Positions 1 through 11,778 of a stretch of DNA of 64,000 nt are shown piece by piece; positions within the stretch are counted from its first letter, which is position 1; each line of letters opens with the position of its first letter. Source of the DNA: Papiliotrema nemorosa (lineage: Eukaryota; Basidiomycota; Tremellomycetes; Tremellales; Rhynchogastremaceae); contig JASKOT010000014.1 in the NCBI GenBank assembly GCA_032158125.1, forward strand, positions 1-64,000, given 5' to 3'. The notes below the pieces were generated by a model. That model was not told the origin of the DNA, made no database searches, and saw nothing but the letters and a program-made list of their open reading frames with translations. The translations under genes and the position numbers were made by a program.

Positions 1-300
1 TCAACCCTCAGCGACTTAGCCGACTTAGTTACTGGTAACTAAGTTCACATATATCATTGAGTACCTTCTTTTTCTAGACTAGTTTATAGTCACGCGTTGG
101 GCTGGTAACTAGTAGTGGAGCAACGTGACACAAATCCTCCTGCCTCGTGCACTCTCGGCAAACATCACTCAACCCTCAGCGGCTTAGGCGACTTAGTTGC
201 TGATAACTAAGTTCACATATATTGTTGAGTACCTTCTCTTTCTAGGCTAGATAAACTAGTCACGCGTTGGGCTGGTAACTAGTAGTGGAGCAACGTGACA
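1..300. repeat. Two ~130-bp direct repeats with internal hairpin
   Basis: Copy A (1-130) and copy B (169-300) both run from TCAACCCTCAGC to GCAACGTGACA and are roughly 90% identical by eye, with a 2-nt length difference. A 38-nt spacer that is not repeated separates them. Copy A contains a perfect 9-bp inverted repeat, CTTAGTTAC-TG-GTAACTAAG; copy B keeps it with mismatches. Both copies also share GGGCTGGTAACTAGTAGTGG near the right end. The right copy ends exactly where an orphan coding fragment starts. Such subterminal repeats suit a degraded DNA transposon, but no terminal inverted repeat or target-site duplication can be seen because the window starts inside the structure. Confidence 0.75.
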
Positions 301-540
301 GCTACAGAGACAATCAAGGCAGCCAAGGGAGGAAACAAGCGTACCAGGTATGCATACGGCGAATTATTTGATCAGCATTACCATGAAACGCACGCAGAGG
401 AGCTTGCTGAGCGGAAGAAGGCAGAGGAGAAGGCAGCTCAAGAACGTAAAAGGAAAAGTCAGTCAAAACGCAAGGGAAAAGGACGTGCTTTGGAGGATCT
501 GGAGACTGAAGGACCATCTACCAATGTACCAGAGGAATAG
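295..540 (+). other. Orphan 3' coding fragment, possible mobile-element remnant
   Basis: An open stretch without an ATG at its start ends in TAG at 538-540. It encodes about 81 residues: a basic, mixed N-terminal part with KGGNKRTRYAYGELFD, then a highly charged helical tail rich in K, E, R and A. The composition resembles the tails of some fungal DDE transposases, but I see no catalytic motif and cannot assign a family. It begins directly at the border of the repeats at 1-300, so it may be the last exon of an element or host gene whose body lies outside the window. Confidence 0.3.
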
Positions 541-905
541 TTGCTAGGTGTCATGCATGTAAAGTTATGAGCATCGACGATCTAGGCTGATGTGATTGAA
601 AGGTGTCCGACTGGGCGGAGATGTCCGAGATCTCCGTGGGTACGAGTAGCGCATGACGACGAGATACATACGGCAGGCCGCTATATCAGCTCGCGATTAC
701 TTCCGCGCAATAGCCGTGGCCGCATTCACGCTCTGCAAATTGATGAAGATCAGACACGAATAAACAATCGAGACTACAATAGGAAACGCCTCGTGGACCC
801 TGATGGTAGTGCTCGCGGCCCCTTGACTGCCGCTGGACGAATGAACGTGCTGTTTGGTGCATCTGTAAGATTGACGAGATCTAGGTATTCTCGATGATGA
901 GCCCC
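541..905. other. Intergenic, no gene seen
   Basis: This stretch separates the repeat/orphan fragment from the stop codon of the OXR1-like gene. Open frames here are short and match no recognisable protein. It probably holds the OXR1 3' untranslated region. Confidence 0.5.
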
Positions 906-2388
906 TCATCGAGCTGTCCAGACCTCCAGTCCAATGCAATCGAAGGGCACCGCCGAGGTATCATGAAGGGTCTCGAATGTGTTGAGAACTTCATTGTCGA
1001 ATGTCGGGCATGACGCAGTGGAGTTGTGGGTAAAGTTGGAGTCTAGGATGAGGCCATAGGCGCCCGAACTTTGTCTCAGTGATGGGCATTTCTTGCAAAC
1101 TCACCCTCCACCAAAAGAGATCATGCTGTTCTCGCAGAGCGCAAAATACTGATTTTTGCCTGTCCATCGAAATGGCTTTATAAGGTCGTCTCCGATAGCT
1201 TTGAATAAGAATCTGTGCGTTAACACCCAGTATAGACACAAAATCTCAAACGCACGAGTCGCCGCCACCGTAGTATTGTCCCTCCCGTTTCAGGAGAGGT
1301 TCGTTGATAAACGCTCCGAAGACGTGACCATATGCGTCATTGACGACCAATATATTGCCTGTGTCCGGTCTGCTGGCCGCATGCTGCTCAACTAGGCGAT
1401 AAAGCGTAGAAAGCGACGCGCCATGCTGATCAAGGGAAACTTCTGTAAGCTCTGTCCGCGGTCGTCACTCACATAAGAGACTCCACGTTGATGCGAGTTT
1501 TTGACGAGCAGGTAGGTATTGTCGCACCTGACTGTCAGTGAGCTGCCGAGGCGAGAATCGCACCTGGTTGGCCAGGTCTTGGGTCAGAACAGGTATCGTG
1601 GTCGGACGACGATCGCGAAGCATGGTATGAAATCCCTCTTCCGGCGCATCCGAGTGTGTTGACTTTGATGTCTGTGGCAGGAAACCCGGGGCACCGCTGG
1701 GAGGTGCAGCTGGTAGCGACCATCGCTCCGAGTGTGAGAAAGGTGTAGAGTGGTCTATGTCGATAGGTAAAGCCGTGGCGGTGGGTGGACCGGAGCGCTC
1801 TTGCGTCGAGAATAGGTTGGGTTCCAAAACTGATTTCCATTTTGACGCAATCCTTGTAGTGGTTGCCAACGTATTGAAAAGCTTTGCATGCGCAGTCTCG
1901 TGAGTCTTCGTCTGGGGAGAGGCAGGCGTAGTCGCGCTGTCGAAGGGATCAAAGACCACATCCGAGACTTGCGGAGGCGAGCTTGGACCAGGGAAGGAGA
2001 GTGACGATAGACGCCGAGGGGAACGGACAGAGGGAGGCACGTAGTCTGGAGTAATCTCAGAGGGACGAGGAGGTAGGCGGTAGGTAATGGGCCCAACAGG
2101 ATCATCGATCGACCAGGAATCTATATGGTCACCATCATCCGTGAGAAGATCAATGGGTCGGGTTGGACATTGAGCTGTAGATGGACCGGAAGTCTGTTGA
2201 CGACCTGCAGAGAAGGGGTCATTGTAGGCGGGAACAGCAGACGTGAAGCTCCCGAAATCATCGGCCCCGCCGCTCGAGGAAGAAGGTGATGAACCTAAGA
2301 GATCCGGGGGAGAAGGATTTTGTTGTTGACGGTGCTGACTGTGTACGCGGTTTGGACTTCGGAAATTCGAGCCAGCCGATTGCCACAT
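906..2388 (-). CDS. OXR1: TLD-domain oxidation resistance protein (Oxr1)
   Basis: Exons (minus strand): 2388-1473, 1439-1256, 1212-1105, 1068-906; 456 codons in one frame. The first 305 residues are a low-complexity, Ser/Pro-rich region with no fold visible. The C-terminal ~150 residues form a complete TLD domain: FSLDQHGASLSTLY, then GAFINEPL, the GGGDSFLF stretch, ENSMISFGGGSGAYG and a closing IGLEVW. TLD proteins protect against oxidative damage; fungal Oxr1 also acts on V-ATPase assembly (family knowledge). Introns are 34, 43 and 36 nt, the first ending in an unusual CAGAAG acceptor chosen because it alone keeps the frame. The gene is divergent from BMT2 with only about 220 bp between the start codons. 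Confidence 0.9.
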
Positions 2389-2607
2389 GAGAGAAGGGAG
2401 CTGGTGATGATGTACTGTCAGCTTCAGGTCGCCAGCAGCACGCAGTCACTGTGTGCTAGTTCGAGTGATGTCGGCGAAGTGAAGGAAATCTTAGGTGTGA
2501 AGAAGGGTTGATAAGGTCGCACCAACGGCAAATTCGTTCATTGGCCGATTCCTACCTTTTGACGTTTCACAATCCTTTTGCATCAACAGTCGACAAGACG
2601 CCCTGGC

Positions 2608-3551
2608 ATGAGGACTAAAAAGAGCCGGAAGGCTCCAATCACCGCACGTATCGCGCAGAATCTAGCGGCGCCGGGTCGACGCTCAAATCACCACAAAGCG
2701 ACACAGGCCACAATCGCTTCATACCACACTTTGATTAAGCGTCGGGCACAGTTGTTGCGCCAGATCGAGAAGGCTTCGGATGCGCGTGTCTTGACGCTGC
2801 AGAATGAAGTGCACGAAGTGGATCGAGAGATCGACGCCGTGGGTGGTCTAGCGGCTTATCAAGCTGCCAGTAAATTCGGCCAATCCGACCAACGGGGTGG
2901 AGATAGTGCAAGAGTATTGATAGCGTGGCTCCATGAGCTCGGTTATCATAGAAGACGAGTGAGGTGAGTAGGCCAAATTGCGCTGCGCTCAACATCAAGG
3001 CAACTGGAGATTGGAGCGTTGACTCATGATAACTACGCGTCCTGCGACAGCTGGCTAGAGAATCATGCCATTGATCTGCATTCACAACATCCACAAATTG
3101 TCGAACAAGATTTCTTCGAACGTCCTCTGCCCGATCATGAGCGCGATGGTTTCGACGTAATCAGCTGCAGTCTGGTGCTCAACTTCGTCCCCAATGTCTC
3201 CGAAAGAGGCGAGTCGCCCCCTGCAGTCGAGATGGACGCTGACTTCAAGGGCGAATGCTTATGCTCATACATCAACACCTTCGTCAAAACACATCGTCTT
3301 TGCTGTATTTGGTACTGCCCCTGCCCTGTGTTCGTAACTCGAGATACCTGACAATTGAAACTATGAAAAGCTTGTTTCGCTCCGTTGGCTTTGAGATTCT
3401 GAGAGAGAAATGGAGGCCTACAGGAAAAGTGGGATATTGGCTATGGCAATGGATCAAGCCATCGTCTGGCGACGAGCATAAATGGAGGTCAAAACAGCTT
3501 GTAAATGATGCGCCCGGTAGAAACAACTTCGCAATTTTACTGCCTGGATGA
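2608..3551 (+). CDS. BMT2: 25S rRNA adenine-N1 methyltransferase Bmt2
   Basis: Exons 2608-2963, 3000-3208, 3250-3551; 288 aa. The N-terminus KKSRKAPIT and the SAM-binding block RQLEIGALTHDNY are typical of Bmt2, as are the later FDVISCSLVLNFV, LVLPLPCVRNSRY and MKSLFRSVGFEIL. Bmt2 makes an m1A in 25S rRNA in the nucleolus (family knowledge). An in-frame ATG at 2578 would add ten residues; I prefer 2608 because family members start close to the KKSRK motif. Intron 2 (3209-3249) starts with GCGAGT, not GT: only this donor joins SERG to MLMLIHQHL in frame. BST1 starts 60 bp downstream on the same strand. Confidence 0.88.
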
Positions 3552-3611
3552 ATTGGTCATCTATTTTCACTATTGTACCTCTCGTCCCGTCACCACTCGG
3601 TGATTTTCCCC

Positions 3612-6069
3612 ATGGAAAAGACTCGAAGCGGATGGATCATCATATCGCTTTTCTTGCTCTCATCGTGGGCATGGTACCGGCTGTACAGCAGTGATCTCCG
3701 CGATTCAGGATCTTTCGGGTGCGAGATGAGTTGGATGACTCCGTCGTACAAGGAGATTGACTTTAATCGTTCGATTTCCCGTTACTCCTTGTACCTCTAC
3801 AGGGAGCACGGCTGGGACGACGAGCAGGTAACTTCGCCGCGAAGATTGATGAGTATTGATCAAAGGGATTGTCGAGTCATGTGGTAATCTTTGTGCCCGG
3901 CAATGCTGGCTCGTACCAACAAATACGATCTGTGGCTTCTTCCATATCAAGACAATTCCATGGACATCCTGGCCAAATTGCTCCCGGCATGCAGCAAGTC
4001 ATCAAGCCCGATGTGTATACCCGTGAGCGTGTGCGATTCTCGAGCAAGCTGATGAAGTAGTCGATCTCAATGAAGACTTCAGCGCCTTCGATGGGCGAGT
4101 CTTGGAACAGCAAGCGGCCTTTTTGAGAGAGTCTATACAACACATCAAAACCCTTCATCACGAGCCGATCACTTTCAGTCTACTGGGACACTCGATGGGA
4201 GGTATTGTCGCTCGTCTGGCTGTTACTCAACCCGATATTGAAATCCAAGTGGACAAAATCGTTACGCTCTCGACCCCGCATCTCCTCCCTCCCATAACGT
4301 TGGATCATGAAATGCTCAACGTGTATCGCAGGATCTCGCAACGGTCTCGACTCCCCATCATATCTGTATGTGGCGGTACCGCAGACTCGCAGATAGCTTC
4401 GGATGCCTGCATCGGACCGGAGACTTCGCCTGGTTTGACAGTCTTTTCGACAGGAATGATGGGAACGTGGACCGGCTGCGATCATCAAGCGATGGTTTGG
4501 TGTCATCAGATACGCTGGCGGATAGCCAGGTTCCTATTGGAATCGACGCGAGACCCCGATGTCGTGACACAGCTGCGTGGCGCTCGGCAATGGTTACTGC
4601 CCTCTGTCCAGCCAGATGAATTTGCTCACCCTCGACGTTCTATCGAGTTGGCTGGACCCACCGCTCTGGTGACTTCATCCTTGCCCGGTTCGTTAGAGAT
4701 GTGCACTCCTGCATGCTCACCAATCAACGTCGACATCCAAGCCATTCCACGCGCAAGATCTGGGCCCTTCCCTTTGCCCGGCGAAGGGGTCCAGCTGGGA
4801 GATGTCGATTATGTGTTTGTCGTTAACAAGACAGGTCAGCTGTCGCTCGCAATCTCCCCGGACGCTGAAGTGACTTACGGTGGAATTGAGAGTGCCGAGA
4901 TCCGCGGACTTCGCTGGTATCCGTCACGGGGTGTCGCACTCGTACGGATTCAGACGGAAGAAGCTTCAACCAACTCCCTTCTCGTGCGCCGGCTGATCGT
5001 GAATATTGGAGAATGTGTTGGACCTTACCCACTTGTGAGATACACGGCCAAATCGATGCGGACTGATGTCTACGAACAACGAATCTTCACGACAGATTCA
5101 GCAATTCTACTGCAATCACACGTAGGTTCAGCGCCCTACCTCCGCCGGCACAGTGCCGGCTACACAATCGAAGTCTTCCAATCCGCCACCTGTCCGATTC
5201 GCTCTGTCGAGGTTCGATTGTGTTTTTGGAGGACGCTGGGAAAAGCCTTCACACGTTATCGCATGGCTGTGTTGGCTTGGTCGATCGGATGGACTGGCAT
5301 CTTGGCGGAAGGAGCCATGCATGCGAAAACCTTTGGCAGGATCCTACAAGTATTTGTGTGGTTAATTGTAGGCTTTGGCCTGCAATGTGTTGTCGGGACC
5401 GAGAGGTTGTTGTTAGGCGTTTCGAGGTCTCACTTCATCCCTCTATACGGCTTACTAGGCATATGGACGTTGCTCTTGACAGTGAGCGTAAGGATCATGC
5501 TTCAAGCTCTTCGCTTTGTAACTAAAGGGCTGCATCGCGTCAGGTGAGAAGCAAGGTTGAAAATGCTAAGAGCAGTTGGTCGCCCAACCGCTTCCAGCTC
5601 GTAGGACTTTGTTGCATCTGGATCGTTGTCGGCTCGGTGGTCCCCCAAGATTTGCTGCTGTTATCGCTGCTCTTTTGGCAATTTGGTGTATACTGTACCT
5701 CGGTGAGCTGCTTCAGCTGCAATTGCTAATTGCAAGGCCAATATCGAAGCACTTGAATGGGTGCTTCTCATCTCCGTATTTCTCTCCCCTTTCCACTTGA
5801 CCAAGACGTTGGTCCAAGTCCGCATTGCTTTGATAGATCGGGCCGGCCTTCCTGTGAACCGGTGGGGGGGATTTATCACGCTACCCAGACTCATTGCCTC
5901 CTTCGTCGCCAAAGCCCCGCCTTTGCCCTCTGGGGCAAATACGATTGTGCGAATTCTCCTGCTGGCATGGGCAGTGATGAGCTTTGTTCTTGGACCGGTC
6001 CATACGTATTTGATAGACTGGAGTGTTGGCCTACCACTGATGGCCTTGGGCATCGCAGGTACAATGTAG
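3612..6069 (+). CDS. BST1: GPI inositol-deacylase (Bst1/PGAP1)
   Basis: Exons 3612-3827, 3866-4012, 4045-5543, 5576-5702, 5737-6069; 773 aa. A membrane anchor near residues 8-22 is followed by the lumenal lipase domain: FVPGNAGSYQQIRS, NEDFSAF and the nucleophile motif LGHSMGGIVARLA with Ser about residue 171. Several hydrophobic segments fill the C-terminal third. The enzyme removes the inositol-linked acyl chain from GPI anchors in the ER and supports ER export and quality control of GPI proteins. Introns 2 (4013-4044) and 3 (5544-5575) are only 32 nt; the exact border of intron 2 is the least certain part. The stop at 6067-6069 assumes no further splice. GPI8, the transamidase that attaches GPI anchors, lies at 33-34 kb. 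Confidence 0.85.
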
Positions 6070-6137
6070 GAAATGCAACGTAATTTTCGGTTATCCCTGC
6101 ATCGCTGAACCGGCTTTTGTTCAATCACACCTTGACT

Positions 6138-7466
6138 ATGCGTCGACTAGCTCTGTCATGGTCGCGAGCACAAGCGGCCTCACGAAGATTCATTCATTCG
6201 CAACTGGTCAGCACGGTGAGGTCGGAAGATGATGTCGTTCACGTCGAATGGCAGGACGGTCAACGCAGTAGATTGCGAGTGCCGAAATGTTGAATCGCTG
6301 ACCTGCAGTCAACATGAATTCCTGTACGACCACTGTCGTTGTGAACGATGTTTCCATCCAAAGACTCGCCAGAGGCTCAAGATGTTATCCAAGGTATGTC
6401 CTGGGCGTCTTGAGACTGACCGAGAGACTCCGGGCATCAGTGAAGTTTCGACCACGGAGCAAGGCATCGCAGTGTCCTGGTCGAATGGTCACGAGTCCCA
6501 TTTTCCGCACCGCGCCTTGTACAGAGCCTCTTATGACCCGCCTCTGTCGCCTCCAATTCATCGTCCACTCGAAACTGCAGATCACAAATCCCCGCCAGTG
6601 GTGATGTACGGCGATGTCATGACCGACGAAGCAGCTGTTCTGGAGTGGTTGAACAGAGTGGTATGCTACATCGCGTTTACCGCAGAAGCTAATATTGCTA
6701 AGGATCGTTTTGGCTTTTGCTTTGTCAAAGAAGTACCACCGACTGCAGAGGATACAGAAGGCCTCATACGCAGAATTGCGCATATTCGCGAGACTCATTA
6801 TGGAGGGTTTTGGGATTTTACCGCTGATATGTCTCACGGCGACCTCGCGTACAGCAACCTTCCATTGCCAGCGCACACGGACACGACGTATTTCACTGAC
6901 CCGGCTGGGTTGCAGATATTCCACCTGCTCTCGCACGACGGCGAAGGGGGAAGCAGCCTTTTGGTCGATGGGTTTGCCGCAGCCCGCCAGTTGTCTAAGG
7001 AGTCGTATCGTACGCTGTCCAGACTCGCAGTGCCTGCGCATGCGTCGGGCAGTCAGGGTCAACTACTCCGGCCGCACGATAGTCCGGTCCTCAGACACGA
7101 CGCCAAAGGTAATTTGATTCAAATCTGTTGGAACAACGAGGATCGTGGTGTATTGGGACAAGGGTGGACGCCCGCTGAAGTCGCTGACTGGTATCGTTCA
7201 GCACGCGAATATGAGGGGTTACTTCGACAGCACGAGTACTGGATACAGCTGGAGCCAAGCACCGTTGTTGGTCAGTCCTTCGCGGCTCATGTGTACACGC
7301 TGCACGCTGAGCGACAGTCATCGATAATTGGCGTGTCTTGCATGGACGAGCCAGTTTTACGGGAGCGCGGCGCATGTGTGGGGCTTACATCGGACGAGAT
7401 GATTGGCATTCTAGACGGCAGTCTTTGCAGGCAAACGGAAATGATCCGTGGGACTATGGTTGGTGA
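6138..7466 (+). CDS. Trimethyllysine dioxygenase (carnitine synthesis)
   Basis: Exons 6138-6274, 6309-6393, 6427-6660, 6703-7270, 7318-7466; 390 aa. The first ~30 residues are Arg/Ser-rich without acids, as in a mitochondrial presequence. The N-terminal zinc site is DHCRCERCFHP. The jelly-roll core carries HTDTTYF (Fe ligands His210 and Asp212), FHLLSHDGEGGSSLLVDGF and the distal ligand in WRVLHGRASF (His350). TDTTYF plus LVDGF favours trimethyllysine hydroxylase over butyrobetaine hydroxylase. It is Fe(II)/2-oxoglutarate dependent and performs the first step of carnitine synthesis. Intron 1 is GC-AG (GCGAGT). Introns 2 and 3 (33 and 42 nt) have no stop and are multiples of three. The stop is 45 bp from the end of the convergent DOA10 gene. 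Confidence 0.9.
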
Positions 7467-7511
7467 TTGAAGCATGTCAATGTACAAAGGGTATTTAGGT
7501 GCCGGGTATGA

Positions 7512-10500
7512 TTATCGATCTACGTCTACCCATTCGTCTACGGGGTCATTGGAAGCTTCGTAGTTCTCCACTCGTTCCTCTACCACATATTCAGCGTCAA
7601 TGACTTTCTGTCGCAGACTCCGCAACCGAATGGACAGCCACGGGCGGCTGATAAAGAGCGAAACAGTGATCAGCAGCGTAGGGTACACATAACGCGCGAT
7701 CGTAGCACGCTGACTGGCGAACCCGCCCGGCGTTAGGGCGAGAATCGCAATGGCGAGGAGGGACGGTGTCACGGTTGCCAGGATGAGATATGCCAGAGAC
7801 TTAGCCAACGCGACGTTGAGGGTTTTGAAATCCGAGCGGAAAGGAGAGCGCATGTGCTACCATCAGCCCGACACCGATTTGTCACTCACAGAGATGACGG
7901 ACACTCTGCTGGGGACCGCACCGGCTACGATGAGGCCCATGGACCTAAAGTTAGTTGGACTGTGGACTCCACTTACCAAGCGTCCCAGAAATGGAGTACC
8001 CTGATCCCGCCGGCGGGTCCAACGACATAAAGGTGGATATTGATGCCAATTAAAGCCGGCACGAGGAGGTACAGCATCGTGAGGTTGTATGCGAACATTA
8101 GAACCGATAAGAACGATCTTTTGAACCGGGCCGAAGCGTCAGACTTGCGGAGTCGCTTCGCGTAACCGGAACGAACGATTCGTTTACTAACCAGACGACC
8201 GGCAGAGCTGGCCAAGGCGCAAGTGCTGGCACCTAGCATATAGTTGTAGCCGTCGTGTCTTGACCCCAATGCAGCACGACCGACGATCAAGGGTACGAAG
8301 GTCATTGTTGCAAGAGCCACGGATGCGGCGGTAATCGCCAGGAATATGAAGACGTGAATGCGAGTGCGCCAAAAACTGGGTAGCCAAACGACCTGGTAGT
8401 CTTCCGCTGCGCTCCTGTTTTTCTGTCTCGCCCGCCTATCCTGTTTCAGCAGGGCTAATTTGGCTTGAGGGGTCTTTGGGCATCCGTGCTCATCTAGGGG
8501 AATGAATACGCCATCTCGCTTGCGATCAGCTTGCGGCATCAGGCTGACCCGATCCGATGCAGGCACTCGAGCAAAAGTGGCAGTGGGCTCATAAGTCCCG
8601 AATGCAAATTGGAAGAAGGGATCGAGAGGAGCCCAAATGAACTCGAGCTGACCGGCTTGACGTGATTGACCGTACATGAGAGGTCCAAGGGCGAAAGCAT
8701 CTGTAACCAAGCGCCAGTAGGCAGCCCAGAGGCGCTTGCCCTGATGTCGTGGACGAACTGAATTGATCAATGGCGGAAGACCTAAGTACAGGAATATCAA
8801 GTCGAAGGGTACAGAGGTGAAGAGGCTGTAGTCAGTCGGACGTATGACGATGGGACTCACTCGTCTTCTATTCTGACAGGCTGGACGCCTGCGAGGTGAA
8901 TGATCCGAGTAGAGACTCCGAACAATGAGAAGATGACAAAGCAATAGATCCCAGCGGAAATGGAGAGCTGAGATGAGCTGTTTTCAAGACAACGCCTACC
9001 TTGCGCAATTGTGCTGAGGTCGGTCTTTCGAGGATATCCTTGACGGGCGAGAAGCTCGTGTCTGATGGATCGCGGATGAAAAAGATCGTACCGGAGCGTA
9101 CAATGGACCGAATGTAAGAAAGAAATGCTGAAAAGGCATACATGAAGCTGGTCCCGATCAGCCAGTTGATGAAAATCGTCGCGAAAGGTGCGACTGCGAG
9201 GCGCTGGGCGAAGGCGAGATTGAACATTGGAGACAGGCTAAGAACGATAGCGGCTCCAGCAATGATTGGAAACACAGCCATCTCGATGAGCATGAATAGA
9301 GCCAGTTTAAGAAATCGGCCATGTTGCGAGAACTGTTCCAATAGCGCAGGGCGTGAGACGGCAACGGCTCCGGCGATTCCCAGGGCCAAGCCGTATCCTG
9401 CGAGAATGCAAAATGCCCGGTCGATGATCGCTGTGGATCTGGCAATGGACATCAGGTGTTCTCGATGCTGTTGAATAACGCCTGTGAATGTTGCGGTGGA
9501 ACTGGGCATCGGTGAGACCTCAATACGCAGTGTCGAGAGGGTGATGCGCTCGAGGGCGCGGACGGAGGAGAGCAGGGGCAAAGCTACCACATCTTGAAGA
9601 ATCTCGAAGCAGATGTCGACAATTGGATCCGTAGCTCGGCGGACCAAGCGAAAAAGAGACCTAGTAGAGGCACCAAGGAGTTTCGGCATGTCGAGAGAGA
9701 GCGCAAATTTGCCGGCGATGATGGGCAGACCGACGAGCACGGCTAGAGCAGCCCCCATGATGACTGTGGCGAAAAGAACGTTTTGGAACAAGTTGTGCCA
9801 CGGTCCTATCACGCCAACCACTGAAATAACATGAGCTCTGTGAGAGGAGCTGCACGTACCTTCGAAGACGCCATCCCAATCTTCGCGTTCCCAATTGGCG
9901 TCTTCAGGGTTCTCGGGCCATTCGTCACGATTTGCGAGTGCCTGCGGAAGGTCTTGGTCGAGTGCATGTAGCGGAATCTCGTCGATGCGCTGCAGGACCG
10001 CGTCGAGTTCCGCACGAGCCACATCAATCGGTACCGTCCCAGCTTCTTCATCGCCTCTTAACAATCCCGTCCCTTCCAAGGCGGGTATGTCTGCAGCCAG
10101 ATGGGGCGCAGGGCCGCCATGATCATCGGTATTAATTGAATTCGAGGGCTCTGGTTTTCCACGAAAGTCATCACCCTGCTCTACACGGGTTGCTATGCCG
10201 CGGCGGACAACCCAATCGTCTGGATTTATTAGCTCCTCTTCGGCTTCCTCTTGCATCTGCTCCGTCCAGTTGTGTTGCAGGATCCACTCGCGAACGAGAA
10301 TCAAGCCCAAAATGATCCCGGCCAAGACGACAGAGAGCAATTGCCCTCGAAACACAAATCCCGGTAACCTGCTGATCAGCTGTGATAACACCCTGGAATA
10401 CGTTTTCTCCTGTCCCGTATACCAGCTTTTCCAGGTTGACGTTGGCGAATTGGAATCATCTTGCGATACGAGGGGTGTTGTGTGAGCGCTAAGTTCAGCC

Positions 10501-11075
10501 ATGGACCGCGGCGCACGATGGCTTACAGCGTGTCTGCTAGCCACAGGATGGATCGAAGGGTAAAAAGATTGATGCTGGGGAGAATTATCAACCAAGCGAA
10601 AATTGCGAGGCAAAATCGCACAACGAGGTTTGCCTTATGCAACAGCCAAATAAGCGATTGGCGCGCATACACCGTCACGGGAATCTTGGAGGGGATGAAG
10701 TCCGGGTATATCTTGGTGAAGCGGTAGCGATGGCCACAAATCTCACAGTGACGCTTCTGGGTGTGGGCAAGCCAGCGCCGCAGACTGGAAGGATCAGTCG
10801 AGAAGGCCTTGCTGCCGAGCACACGAAGGGGACACTTGCCAGTCGGGATGGACATATCGCACGGATCCTGCGCATTTGCATGGGTGAATGAGGGGATCCA
10901 TAGCATCACCTTCTACCCTGCAGACTCTGCAGACGTCTGATAGGCGTAAGCTGCGTCACGATGAACGAGGGGAGCTGCGCCTTCTCTCACCTTGATCATC
11001 GAGCGAAATGTCAGATGCGCGGCTGGGAGGAGCTAGGGAGCTTGGACCCTCGTCATCGCTCGGAAAGACCTGCAT
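7512..11075 (-). CDS. SSM4: ER E3 ubiquitin ligase Doa10/Ssm4 (RING-CH)
   Basis: Exons (minus): 11075-10991, 10936-10840, 10784-10527, 10488-9860, 9820-9000, 8967-8861, 8825-7977, 7944-7890, 7856-7512; 1081 aa. A perfect C4HC3 RING-CH finger uses Cys31, Cys34, Cys48, Cys50, His58, Cys61, Cys74 and Cys77, with [17 protein letters not shown] in the middle. More than ten hydrophobic segments follow, as expected for Doa10/MARCH6, the ERAD ligase of the ER and inner nuclear membrane. Intron 2 (10839-10785) has a GC donor (GCAAGT) and splits the codon of Cys61. Intron 4 (9859-9821) is 39 nt and stop-free. At 1081 residues it is shorter than yeast Ssm4 (1319). The only odd part is the size; all nine exons join in frame. 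Confidence 0.92.
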
Positions 11076-11778
11076 GGTAGGTTGAGTACTAGTGCGAGAT
11101 GTCGAATAGATTCAGCCGCAAATCATGCGGAGCAGAGCTTGCAGGGAAGAGTACGAGTAGAGCACAAAGGGGCGGTTGAATAGTCATTGCAGCAACGGGC
11201 AGCGGCCGTGTGTGTTTTGTCACGAGGCCGCATTACAAAACCATCACGGTGCGTTGTAACTTTTTGTAATGAGTGGGATTACAAAACCCCGGTTGCATTC
11301 CAGGAATTTTTGTTTTTGGGGGGGGGGGGGGGGAGGCGCTCGTCGGTCGCGTCTGGACAATCACTCTACTCTTCCCAGGCTCCCCTTTCTGCAACATCCT
11401 TCCCCCAGTCCTTCTCCGGCTCTCACCTCCTCTGGGTCCGCTCAAAGATCCTGTTGGGCCTTACGCAACCCTCACTGCCCCTCTTCCCCCCTACGAACCG
11501 ACTCGTTTACCTTGCGCGGCCAGTTTTCCATTCTCTCGAAGAAGCCTTAGGGTCATCCGCCATCTTCGCCTGATTGCTCTTCAGTCATCGCGATCTGTCA
11601 CAGCCTCGGTATCTCTTCTCTGAAAGCCACTATATCACCATTCATGACGTGTTAGACATCTCGCTCTCTGCTCGTCCGGCTTCACGAACTCTTCGCTTTA
11701 GTCTGAACGCTCAGCGCTCCTGCTCGTCCCGTATTCGCTTCGACTCGATCTGCAACCGTTTTGTTCTGGCCGTACGCG
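11076..11778. promoter_or_regulatory. Divergent DOA10/SLY41 promoter with palindrome and G-run
   Basis: This region serves two divergent starts. ATTACAAAACC occurs at 11232-11242. A perfect inverted repeat TTTTGTAAT (11262-11270), 7-nt spacer, ATTACAAAA (11278-11286) follows, running on into CCCCGGT. A run of 16 G lies at 11318-11333. From about 11340 the plus strand is C/T-rich, as in fungal 5' leaders. The same motif set is found at 45723-45767 in another divergent promoter. Confidence 0.6.

Noticed and set aside
6385..7062. 225-codon open frame antisense to the trimethyllysine dioxygenase
   Set aside because: It mirrors a well-supported dioxygenase exon set; its protein has no domain and the frame is a by-product of codon bias on the other strand.
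11187..11623. Three overlapping frames of 93-128 codons in the DOA10/SLY41 promoter
   Set aside because: They run through the G16 tract and C/T-rich leader; several frames are open together, which indicates composition and not coding.
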